21,445 nt of DNA from positions 1 to 21,445 of the forward strand of contig JAQWIO010000047.1 of NCBI GenBank assembly GCA_029248845.1. Reading direction: 5' to 3'. Positions 15,767 through 21,445 of this stretch are shown piece after piece. This DNA comes from Polaribacter sp. (GTDB lineage: Bacteria > Bacteroidota > Bacteroidia > Flavobacteriales > Flavobacteriaceae). Under the pieces are notes generated by a model. That model was not told the origin of the DNA. It worked only from the letters and a program-made list of their open reading frames with translations, and searched no databases. Within the stretch, counting starts at the first letter, position 1. Each line of letters begins with the position of its first letter. A program made the translations under genes and the position numbers.

Positions 15767-17083
15767 TTATTTTAATTTAATTTCTTCAATTCGTTTTTCA
15801 ATTTCTGAACAGTCAAATCCTGTTCTTTCTTTTTTGTAAAATGCTAATAAATTATAATGATAAGAATTAAAAGGTACTGTACTTACCATTTTATCTAATT
15901 TTCCAAAAAATTCTATGTCGTTGTCAATAAACTGTCTAATTCGCTTAAAGTACCATACTACAAGTTGATCGAGAAAATCTGGATTAAAGAACATTGCAAT
16001 TAATCTATATCTGAATTTTGGCTCAATTAATTTACCGTCAACCGATAAAATTCGTTTTAGCACCGAATTATCTCGAAATTTCACATTGTTGTCTAAATAC
16101 TCAAAGTACTTTTCAATTCCTTTATTTATTGAGGTTTTGTCGGTTTTGTTTTTTAGAAGTTCAAAAAGTTCAAACGACCAATATGTGTCAAATTCCACTT
16201 TAGATTTAAATTCCTTAACCTTACTACTATTAAAGTTCAAGTTAATTTTTAGCAACTCTCTTGAAGCTTCAAATAAAATGTTTTTAGCTACTTGTAAATC
16301 TTTCGCATAAATGATTTGGTCATCAGCAAAACGAATGTATTTAGCTCCATATTTATAGCAAATTTCGTTCATTATCAAGTCATAGTCTTGCAAATAGAAA
16401 TTTGCCAAAATTCGTGAGCAGTCGCCAATTTCATCTTGAGGAATACCAACAGTTTTTAGATTGTAACCTTCTAATTTTTTATTCCAATTTTGTAGGAAGT
16501 GAAATAAAAGAGTAACAACATCTTGCTTAGATTTGGGTATTACGTGTCTAATTTTTCTTTCTAAGATTGTCAAATTGATACAGTCGTAAAAATTGGCAAT
16601 GTCCAAGTTTATAAAGCATTTCCAATCGTCTAAATCTCTGTAGGTTTTAGCAATATTTTGAAAAGATTGCCATTCTTGAGCCCAAGAAAGTTCATTTATT
16701 GTGTTAAACGGAACGTATTCTAATTCAAGAATTTCTTGCTCCTCTTTAAGTCTTATTGGATTTCCAAGTGTCCAACCTCCAAATGTTCCGTCAACTCTAT
16801 TAACTGCAATTTCGTTTTCAAGCAATTTTATGCAAAGGAAAAATACACAATAGTCCTTTCGAGAAAAAGTTGGTACATATCTGGAAATTCCATTATGCTT
16901 GTTGGTTACAATATATTCTCTCGGGTTTTTTGGATTGTAAGTGAATTCGGTTATTCCTTCGTATAGTTCGTCAAGAAATTTTGCCTTATCTGGTGTCTTT
17001 CCAAAAGGTACAATACTGTCCTTTAGTTTTGTCCAAAATTTGGAAGCATATATTTTGTCAAATGAAGCTTTATCTATTTTCAT
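15767..17083 (-). CDS. reverse transcriptase, unknown/defence-type (UG/Abi-like)
   Basis: The 438-residue protein is an RNA-directed DNA polymerase by its motifs. Motif A is INLDIANFYD (158-167, metal-binding Asp161), motif B is GIPQDEIGDCSRILANFYL (213-231), and the catalytic motif C is FADD (252-255) in place of YADD. An N-terminal region (~60-125) with TFGGWTLGNPIR precedes the palm, and ~175 residues follow it. No maturase, endonuclease or integrase domain is visible, arguing against a group II intron. No msr/msd structure was recognised, arguing against a classical retron. The GIPQ-SRILAN motif is typical of Abi/DRT-like reverse transcriptases implicated in phage defence. It is bracketed by inverted repeats 15739-15760 and 17109-17129, indicating transfer as a single unit. 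Confidence 0.85.
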   Translation of the reverse strand: MKIDKASFDKIYASKFWTKLKDSIVPFGKTPDKAKFLDELYEGITEFTYNPKNPREYIVTNKHNGISRYVPTFSRKDYCVFFLCIKLLENEIAVNRVDGTFGGWTLGNPIRLKEEQEILELEYVPFNTINELSWAQEWQSFQNIAKTYRDLDDWKCFINLDIANFYDCINLTILERKIRHVIPKSKQDVVTLLFHFLQNWNKKLEGYNLKTVGIPQDEIGDCSRILANFYLQDYDLIMNEICYKYGAKYIRFADDQIIYAKDLQVAKNILFEASRELLKINLNFNSSKVKEFKSKVEFDTYWSFELFELLKNKTDKTSINKGIEKYFEYLDNNVKFRDNSVLKRILSVDGKLIEPKFRYRLIAMFFNPDFLDQLVVWYFKRIRQFIDNDIEFFGKLDKMVSTVPFNSYHYNLLAFYKKERTGFDCSEIEKRIEEIKLK

Positions 17084-17108
17084 TCAATGTTCACAGTTTT
17101 TTTAGCTG

Positions 17109-17134
17109 ACGCCCAACTTGTTTATACGCGTAAC
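17109..17134 (-). repeat. junction B: inverted-repeat partner upstream of the reverse transcriptase gene
   Basis: On the + strand ACGCCCAAC-N5-TATACGC (17109-17129) is the inverted counterpart of GCGTATA-N6-GTTGTGCGT at 15739-15760, with one mismatch in 16 paired positions outside the spacer. It contains the palindrome TACGCGTA (17125-17132). On the minus strand GTTGGGC is an exact G|TTRRRY match, 28 nt before the reverse transcriptase ATG. Confidence 0.5.
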
Positions 17135-17182
17135 TTTTATCTGCTTATCACTCCTTTTTTGGGGGGATAAACGGAAGTTTAG

Positions 17183-17335
17183 TTATCTATATGCTACCGT
17201 ATCTCTTTTAAAATTTTCATCTCCTTGTAAGTAAAAGATGGCTTCTCTAAGATTAAAGTCGCAATCTAATTGTTCTTGTGCCTGTGCTATCGAGATGAAA
17301 GAACACAGCAGGATTAATAATCGAATTTTTTTCAT
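17183..17335 (-). CDS. short secreted-peptide ORF, possibly a gene remnant
   Basis: The 50-codon ORF starts MKKIRLLILLCSFISIAQAQ, a convincing signal peptide with cleavage after AQA. About 30 residues follow (EQLDCDFNLREAIFYLQGDE, then ten more) before a TAA stop. One Cys is in the mature part. A perfect 8-bp dyad sits directly before its ATG and a promoter-like CAAAATTA (minus TAATTTTG) about 195 nt upstream. The short mature part looks like the first helix of a larger exported protein, so it may be the 5' remnant of a truncated gene. A true small secreted peptide is the alternative. I do not recognise a family. Confidence 0.45.
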   Translation of the reverse strand: MKKIRLLILLCSFISIAQAQEQLDCDFNLREAIFYLQGDENFKRDTVAYR

Positions 17336-17480
17336 AGATATTTAATTTAGGGGGAAATATCTTTTTTTCTTTTTTAAGACTTTTCCGAGTTTATAGTTAT
17401 TTTATACGGTTTCGATATTCGTACTTCGAAGTTACTTTTTGTTTTATTTCGGTTTCAATTATTTCACATGATCCGAATAT
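17336..17480 (-). other. dyad-rich leader upstream of the short secreted-peptide ORF
   Basis: Three perfect dyads lie in this gene-free stretch: AGATATTT/AAATATCT (17336-17343 with 17355-17362), the palindrome ACTTCGAAGT (17423-17432), and ATATTCG/CGAATAT (17415-17421 with 17474-17480), which encloses the palindrome. The leader could be a structured 5' UTR or an RNA associated with the reverse transcriptase downstream. The rest of 17481-17628 shows only the promoter candidate at 17530. Confidence 0.3.
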
Positions 17481-17529
17481 TGGGAGGGTAGCCCTTCTCT
17501 TGCCAATTTTTTCTCTTTAAACCTACAAA

Positions 17530-17537
17530 CAAAATTA
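17530..17537 (-). promoter_or_regulatory. candidate -7 element upstream of the short secreted-peptide ORF
   Basis: The minus-strand octamer TAATTTTG matches TAnnTTTG. A transcript starting near 17523 would run through the dyad-rich leader and the 50-codon ORF, and could continue into the reverse transcriptase gene, because no terminator is visible in between. No well-spaced TTG -33 element is present. Confidence 0.35.
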
Positions 17538-17628
17538 ATCTATGTCAATACCCATAAATGAGGTTTTTTTGCATCCCTAAAAACAGTGAGATGGATTTCT
17601 CATAAAAAACAGTTTTCTATAACTTACT

Positions 17629-17655
17629 AAAAAATAAAAAACCCCTAAAAAGGGG
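17629..17655 (-). terminator. intrinsic terminator downstream of the GINT1-like gene
   Basis: On the minus strand the stem CCCCT/AGGGG with loop TTTT is followed by TTTTTTATTTTTT, a textbook intrinsic terminator. It lies about 65 nt after the stop codon of the minus-strand GINT1-like gene, beyond junction C, and would insulate it from the small ORF. Confidence 0.8.
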
Positions 17656-17689
17656 CTATCCGTTTTATAAATCTTCTTTTTTGAGGCTT

Positions 17690-17716
17690 GTGCAACGATT
17701 ACCATTGTTGTAAAAC
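17690..17716 (-). repeat. junction C: inverted repeat at the 3' end of the GINT1-like gene
   Basis: CAACGATTACCATTGTTG (17693-17710) is an imperfect palindrome with CAAC/GTTG ends. It overlaps GTTGTAAAAC (17707-17716), the perfect inverted partner of GTTTTACAAC at 18747-18756 on the other side of the gene. Minus-strand CGTTGCAC supplies a G|TTR core. It starts 4 nt beyond the stop codon. Confidence 0.5.
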
Positions 17717-17720
17717 GTTA

Positions 17721-18734
17721 TTAATATAGTATTTGATATAAATAATTTTTAGCATCTAGGTAAGTTGCCTTAAGAGGAAATTTCCAGTTGATTTTTTTTT
17801 GCTTGTTTTCTATAAGACAATTACCGTCATAAACAACAAAATAATTATTTTGGTATTTCTGTATATCAATATGGTGCATTCCACCAGAAAATTCACTTAT
17901 ATTATCATTAGCTTTCAGAAAAAACTTTCTCGATAAATTGAATTCGTAAGTGCCTTCTATGTCGAAATTTAACTCGTAAAGAGATACGCCATATCCATAG
18001 CCTTGAGTAGAATTTTGTAACGGTAATGTTATTTTTTTATTTTCATTTAAGAAAATTCGCCCAGCTGGTCTAGATTCTGTTCCAAAACTTATTAAATTCC
18101 TTTGTTTTTTCTTTTCCCATTTTCCGAACAATGAATCACTTTCATACATGTATAAATTTAAATTATCATCAGATGCTACTAAAAAATTAAGCGAATCAGA
18201 GAGGTATATACTTGGGTCTTTCAGTCTAACATTTTTTATTAATGTATCACATACTTTCCAATCGTAAGGGAAATTATGGGCTTTGTAAAGCAAAATATTA
18301 TTGGCTCTTTTGGTTTCAGGAAGCATATAGTATTCATCTTTGTAATTGAATACGTAGGGGTAAGATAAATGAAAATTTTCATCTAATACTATTGTATCGT
18401 ATTCAAAGTTTATGGCATCTGTGGATTTCATAACTGAAATATCCGCTCCATTTTTATTCATTTGATGCTCAAAAAAAATGTAAATAGTATCCTTTTTAGT
18501 TACAAAAAATGGATCTGCTAGAAAGACGGTCTCGTCGTTTATTTTCGATAATTTATCAAAACTGTAAATATTATTTTTATCTATAATCAATTTTGAAGGA
18601 ATAGTATCATAAACAGAGTAACCTATTGACCAACCTCCTTTTACGGGTCTAAAAAAAGGATATCTATTATTGATTATAATTAGAGCTATTATTAGTGTAG
18701 TTAAAAATAATATAATATTTCTTTTGCTTTTCAT
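17721..18734 (-). CDS. membrane-anchored GINT1/GH43-like beta-propeller protein
   Basis: The 337-residue protein begins with an uncleaved-looking membrane anchor (residues 8-21), so the bulk should face the periplasm. The rest resembles the glucosamine inositolphosphorylceramide transferase (GINT1) N-terminal / five-bladed GH43-type propeller domain: ADPF at 73-76, FEH at 88-90, HLSYPYVF at 122-129, LPE at 138-140 and KDPS at 172-175. The repeated Tyr/Asp/Pro pattern is that of carbohydrate-binding propellers. A role in modifying or binding surface glycan is likely, but the reaction is not determined. The gene fits tightly between perfect inverted repeats 1,031 bp apart and has its own terminator. 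It was probably acquired as a unit. Confidence 0.65.
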   Translation of the reverse strand: MKSKRNIILFLTTLIIALIIINNRYPFFRPVKGGWSIGYSVYDTIPSKLIIDKNNIYSFDKLSKINDETVFLADPFFVTKKDTIYIFFEHQMNKNGADISVMKSTDAINFEYDTIVLDENFHLSYPYVFNYKDEYYMLPETKRANNILLYKAHNFPYDWKVCDTLIKNVRLKDPSIYLSDSLNFLVASDDNLNLYMYESDSLFGKWEKKKQRNLISFGTESRPAGRIFLNENKKITLPLQNSTQGYGYGVSLYELNFDIEGTYEFNLSRKFFLKANDNISEFSGGMHHIDIQKYQNNYFVVYDGNCLIENKQKKINWKFPLKATYLDAKNYLYQILY

Positions 18735-18746
18735 TTATTTATAGAT

Positions 18747-18756
18747 GTTTTACAAC
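18747..18756 (-). repeat. right inverted repeat of the GINT1-like gene module
   Basis: GTTTTACAAC is the exact inverted copy of 17707-17716. Both copies are flanked by an ACC/GGT extension, with a 3-nt insertion on the left. It is 12 nt upstream of the gene's ATG and runs into junction D. Confidence 0.6.
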
Positions 18757-18878
18757 GGTCTAGCGTATGATTTGTTGCGTGTTTTAAGGACTAATTTAGC
18801 AAATAATTACCGACCAAGGAAGTCTGTTTAGGCTATAGTAAGTAAACCTAAAAAAGCAATAAATTATATACCGTGTTG
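18753..18878 (-). repeat. junction D: 126-bp attC-like element between the GINT1-like and esterase genes
   Basis: The ends form an imperfect inverted repeat: CAACGGT (18753-18759) against ACCGTGTTG (18870-18878). An internal dyad TTTAGG/CCTAAA lies near 18830-18850. The length and the paired-end design resemble long integron attC sites. The motif AACGGTCTAGCGTATG (18754-18769) is related to those at 15703 and 20779. The whole sequence resembles flanks I recall around accessory genes in other Flavobacteriaceae. The stretch 18879-19039 up to the esterase stop is A+T-rich with no gene seen. Confidence 0.5.
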
Positions 18879-19039
18879 GTGGTAGTTATTCTATGTTAAA
18901 ATATAAGTTTATTATATTTATATTATTTACAAATAACTATTATGAGCCAAAATATTAATTACAAAAAGCTTTATAAAACTAAATGAAAAAAAAGATAAGG
19001 AATTGACAAAGAAATCCAATTTATATAGCATTTCAAATT

Positions 19040-20635
19040 TTACTCTTTAATGCAATAAAGTTGAACATGAGTAACATTGTTAACATCACCTTCTATTAAT
19101 GGGATTTTATTTGAATAATTAGATATTTGTCCAATTGAAAAAAACCACTTATCCGAATCCTTCTGAGTGTCACCATGGAAAAGTGTTTTACCGGTAAAAC
19201 TATCACAAACCAAAGAATTAAAACCATTTCCATTAATTGATGTATCTAATCCAATGGAATTTGATAAAATAATGCATGAGGAAAGGTCTTCAAAATTTTT
19301 CTTTGATAAGCCAAAAGGGTTTATTTTTTGTTTCCATTCAAAAACACCATCAGTTATTAAACCTCCATTTACAACCACTAATTTAAACCGAAAGTAACCG
19401 TCTTTATTTTTATATTTCCAAATGTCGCCAAGTACTGAGTATCTATCATCCTCTTCATTTTCACCATATCGAATTGCCGAAAATTCATCGGGAAAAACAT
19501 TCCTTTTACTCGAATCAAAATTATAAATTAAATGTTGCCCAACAGCTGGATTAGAATAATCAGCAGGGCTAGTATTTTTTTTTGCGATATCCAAATTATC
19601 AAAATATCGTGAACCTAATTCAACATGAGCCGATGCATCAAAATGGATATGATCTTCAAGTGTTAATTCAGTAGAACTTGTTGTAGCTGTGTATGGCACT
19701 TCATTTGGAATCGAATTTATAATATCTTGGTATACTGACTCATGATTATTTGTTACCCAGCTTTGTGCCATCTCGCCTAAAATAAATGGTAAATTTTGAT
19801 TTCCTGCATAATCTCTTACACTTTGAATAAAATTTTTTAAAACATCTTTATAATTTTTCGTATTACTTTTAGCATCCGTTTCACCCTGATGCCAAAGAAA
19901 TGCATCTATTTGATAGCCATTGTTTTTTATCCACTTTATTCTAGTAATTAAATCTGACCAAAGTACATCACTTGCCCTCCAAGTATTCCCTCGATTTGTT
20001 AGCCAACCAGAACCTCCTTTTCCACATGGTATTAAAATTAATTGAATTTCTCTATTAGGAAAATCTTCCTGAAGCTTATTGTAATAGTGATATAAAAAGA
20101 TAGAACCAAAACTTCCATGATTTGAAAGATTGGTATGATGATGGGTGCCATAGAATGTTAAAGGGATTATTTGAAAATTTTCTGGAGACTTCCTTCCTAG
20201 TTGAGACAAATTTTTACCACTAAAATCAGGGATTATAGCATTACCTTTTCCGTTATGTGTATTACTTTGACCTGCAATAAAAACTGCTCTTTTTATTGGA
20301 ACTTGGTTTCCCAAATTTTCAATTGTAGTTTGCTGGTCATTTATAGTTTGAATAGCATCAGTAATGCTTTGCCATTTTGAACCATCATTTATGTAATAAC
20401 CTGGTTTTACATCTTCATTATTTCCTAGGTTATAAATCATCATTCCCGCAACATGACTTAATAATGGTTCAGATTTTGTAGTAGAAATTAAATTTAAACG
20501 AGGTAATAATAAACCTTTGTCTGACGATGTAATATCTAATGCCGAAGATCTGTTAGGATTTGTTGTTCCAATTCCAACTTGGCAATAAATTATACTACAA
20601 TATAAAATTGCCAATAAATTAATAATATTTTTCAT
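19040..20635 (-). CDS. secreted SGNH/sialate O-acetylesterase-like protein
   Basis: From the ATG at 20635 the product is 531 residues. An upstream TTG at 20692 is rejected because it would bury the signal peptide (MKNIINLLAILYCSIIYCQ). After cleavage comes QVGIGTTNPN and LLLPR, the N-terminal pattern of many exported flavobacterial proteins, followed by a short coiled segment. The esterase domain spans ~115-345: GQSN at 122-125 (nucleophile Ser124), IPCGKGGSGW at 202-211, WHQGE at 248-252, and the Asp-His pair Asp328/His331 in DHIH. It should remove acetyl esters from a glycan. The C-terminal ~180 residues are an unrecognised beta-rich domain. It lies between junction elements and next to another glycan-related gene. 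Confidence 0.8.
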   Translation of the reverse strand: MKNIINLLAILYCSIIYCQVGIGTTNPNRSSALDITSSDKGLLLPRLNLISTTKSEPLLSHVAGMMIYNLGNNEDVKPGYYINDGSKWQSITDAIQTINDQQTTIENLGNQVPIKRAVFIAGQSNTHNGKGNAIIPDFSGKNLSQLGRKSPENFQIIPLTFYGTHHHTNLSNHGSFGSIFLYHYYNKLQEDFPNREIQLILIPCGKGGSGWLTNRGNTWRASDVLWSDLITRIKWIKNNGYQIDAFLWHQGETDAKSNTKNYKDVLKNFIQSVRDYAGNQNLPFILGEMAQSWVTNNHESVYQDIINSIPNEVPYTATTSSTELTLEDHIHFDASAHVELGSRYFDNLDIAKKNTSPADYSNPAVGQHLIYNFDSSKRNVFPDEFSAIRYGENEEDDRYSVLGDIWKYKNKDGYFRFKLVVVNGGLITDGVFEWKQKINPFGLSKKNFEDLSSCIILSNSIGLDTSINGNGFNSLVCDSFTGKTLFHGDTQKDSDKWFFSIGQISNYSNKIPLIEGDVNNVTHVQLYCIKE

Positions 20636-20765
20636 GCGTTTAAAATTTTGTTTAATTAAATTTTGTTTTAGAAAGTCCTTTATATTTATCAATTTCCCCT
20701 CTAATCTGTAACTTTAATATTTCCTCAATATAAAAATTATAATTTTTATTGAATTTATTTGAGTT

Positions 20766-20941
20766 CGTTGTTTTTGTCAACGTTTGGTATATGTCCAGTC
20801 CGACCTGAGGAGGATTGGGTATATTCTTTGTTAGACAAAGTATTTTATAGATTTTATAAGAGCAATTTAGTTTGTCATCAAAAGAAAATCTCAGTAAAAG
20901 CTGACTTTCTTTTCTGTGAATCTTTTGTTCAGGAGTTATTG
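20766..20941 (-). repeat. junction E: repeat-like element between the esterase gene and leuC
   Basis: CGTTG-N7-CAACG (20766-20782) is a small hairpin. It is followed by AACGTTTGGTATATG (20779-20793), the third copy of the junction motif. A GTTATTG near 20935 may be the other end. Two overlapping ORFs here (one per strand) have no convincing start or composition and are probably non-coding. On the minus strand CGTTGAC gives the same G|TTR core as the other junctions. Confidence 0.4.
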
Positions 20942-21104
20942 TGGGGTACTGTAAGGGGCTCATAGCATTAACAAGATACAAAAAAAAAACAAAAAAAAGA
21001 ATTTATCAGGTATTTTTTATTTTTATAAGGGTGATTTATACCTGCAGAATATTTTTGATTGATAAATAGTATCTTTCTAAAGAACAATACCAAAAATAAA
21101 TACA

Positions 21105-21215
21105 ATGGTACTTCAAAAGTTTCTTTCGTTTCTTAGCTACAAAGTAATTGCATCGTTTTTATTGTGTTTTTTAAAACATAAAAAGCCACTTCTCATAAAA
21201 AAAACAATTCTGTAA
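21105..21215 (+). CDS. small Leu-rich ORF, possible leuC leader peptide
   Basis: The 36-codon ORF has 9 Leu, 3 Ile and 2 Val, starting MVLQKFLSFLSYK, and stops about 170 nt before leuC. Leader peptides rich in the regulated amino acid control leu operons by attenuation in other phyla. However, no clear terminator hairpin follows this ORF, and A+T-rich DNA gives Leu/Phe/Lys-rich translations by chance. It is listed as a weak candidate only. Confidence 0.2.
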   Translation: MVLQKFLSFLSYKVIASFLLCFLKHKKPLLIKKTIL

Positions 21216-21339
21216 ATGAAATAGACATCGTATTCTAAAATGAGATAACTACTTGTTTATTAGTTTTTTACATTCATCAGTAACCGTTGGGTATAATAGA
21301 GTAAATCTTCTAAATACCTTTATAAATCTAATAATACCG

Positions 21340-21347
21340 TATTTTTA
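21340..21347 (+). promoter_or_regulatory. weak -7 element candidate for leuC
   Basis: TATTTTTA differs from TAnnTTTG only at the last base and lies 36 nt upstream of the leuC ATG. No TTG -33 element is evident at the right distance. Confidence 0.25.
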
Positions 21348-21383
21348 CAACTGATTATAAATATTTCGTAAAAGTTATAAAAA

Positions 21384-21445
21384 ATGGCAAATACATTATT
21401 TGACAAAGTATGGGATTCACACGTTGTTCGTCAGGTTAAAGACGG
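21384..21445 (+). CDS. leuC: 3-isopropylmalate dehydratase large subunit, 5' end only
   Basis: Only the first 20 codons are in the window. They read MANTLFDKVWDSHVVRQVKD, matching the conserved LeuC start (xKTLxxKxxDxHVV, as in E. coli MAKTLYEKLFDAHVV). LeuC with LeuD isomerises 2-isopropylmalate to 3-isopropylmalate in leucine synthesis, and carries a 4Fe-4S cluster whose ligands lie beyond the window. It marks the return to core metabolism after the accessory region and probably begins a leu operon running rightwards. Confidence 0.85.
   Translation, partial: MANTLFDKVWDSHVVRQVKD

Larger units (their letters stand above)
20942..21383. other. A+T-rich intergenic region upstream of leuC
   Basis: This 440-bp stretch holds a perfect 7-bp dyad CAGGTAT/ATACCTG (21007-21013 with 21038-21044), the small Leu-rich ORF at 21105 and a weak promoter near 21340. 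No RNA gene, terminator or longer reading frame was recognised. Confidence 0.4.

Noticed and set aside
17084..17182. Retron msr/msd region next to the reverse transcriptase
   Set aside because: The gap is only about 100 nt and I see no inverted a1/a2 ends with a branching G, nor a long msd stem, so a classical retron is not supported.
20636..20692. Longer TTG start for the esterase
   Set aside because: It would bury the clear signal peptide that begins at the ATG at 20635.
20759..20965. 68-codon plus-strand ORF in junction E
   Set aside because: Composition looks non-coding, it has no promoter or leader, and it mirrors the repeat-like element rather than a protein family.
20652..20981. 109-codon minus-strand ORF upstream of the esterase gene
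   Set aside because: It starts at TTG, overlaps the esterase leader, and lies in a junction element with an overlapping ORF on the other strand. No domain or coding character was recognised.
1..21445. CRISPR array, tRNA or rRNA genes, IS elements, integrase gene
   Set aside because: No regularly spaced direct repeats, no tRNA or rRNA-like segments, and no transposase or tyrosine recombinase reading frames were found.

Overview
The window reads as a chromosomal segment from a marine-type member of the Flavobacteriaceae (Bacteroidota). It is strongly A+T rich and its start codons lack clear Shine-Dalgarno sequences. Several upstream regions carry the Bacteroidota -7 element TAnnTTTG. An exported protein begins with the QVGIGTTNP N-terminus typical of this phylum. 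Genus cannot be fixed from the sequence alone.

Positions 55-8162 hold a nearly complete tetrapyrrole pathway on the + strand: hemA, a fused hemC-hemD, hemB, hemL, hemE, an EI24-domain membrane protein and hemF. Together they convert glutamyl-tRNA to protoporphyrinogen IX. Protoporphyrinogen oxidase and ferrochelatase are absent here. A structured intergenic element resembling the Flavo-1 RNA family lies between hemE and the EI24 gene, and the EI24 gene overlaps hemF.

Positions 8163-15595 are ordinary core genes: a 2-oxo acid dehydrogenase E2 subunit, a Met-rich exported protein, htpG (convergent, sharing a bidirectional terminator), a ketoacyl-ACP synthase III and a long Cys/Met-type PLP enzyme.

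Positions about 15660-20960 are accessory. Four minus-strand genes follow one another: a reverse transcriptase of the unknown/defence-like type, a 50-codon secreted-peptide ORF, a membrane-anchored GINT1/GH43-like protein and a secreted SGNH acetylesterase. They are separated by short dyad-rich junctions. Three junctions share an AACGG-TTTGG-TATG-like motif, the reverse transcriptase and GINT1-like genes are bracketed by inverted repeats, and on the minus strand every junction has a G|TTR core. The arrangement resembles an integron cassette array lacking an integrase (CALIN), or another single-gene cassette system, and is the most interesting part of the window. This is a hypothesis from reading; no integrase is present.

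The window ends with the first 20 codons of leuC (+), preceded by about 400 bp of A+T-rich DNA that contains a small Leu-rich ORF.
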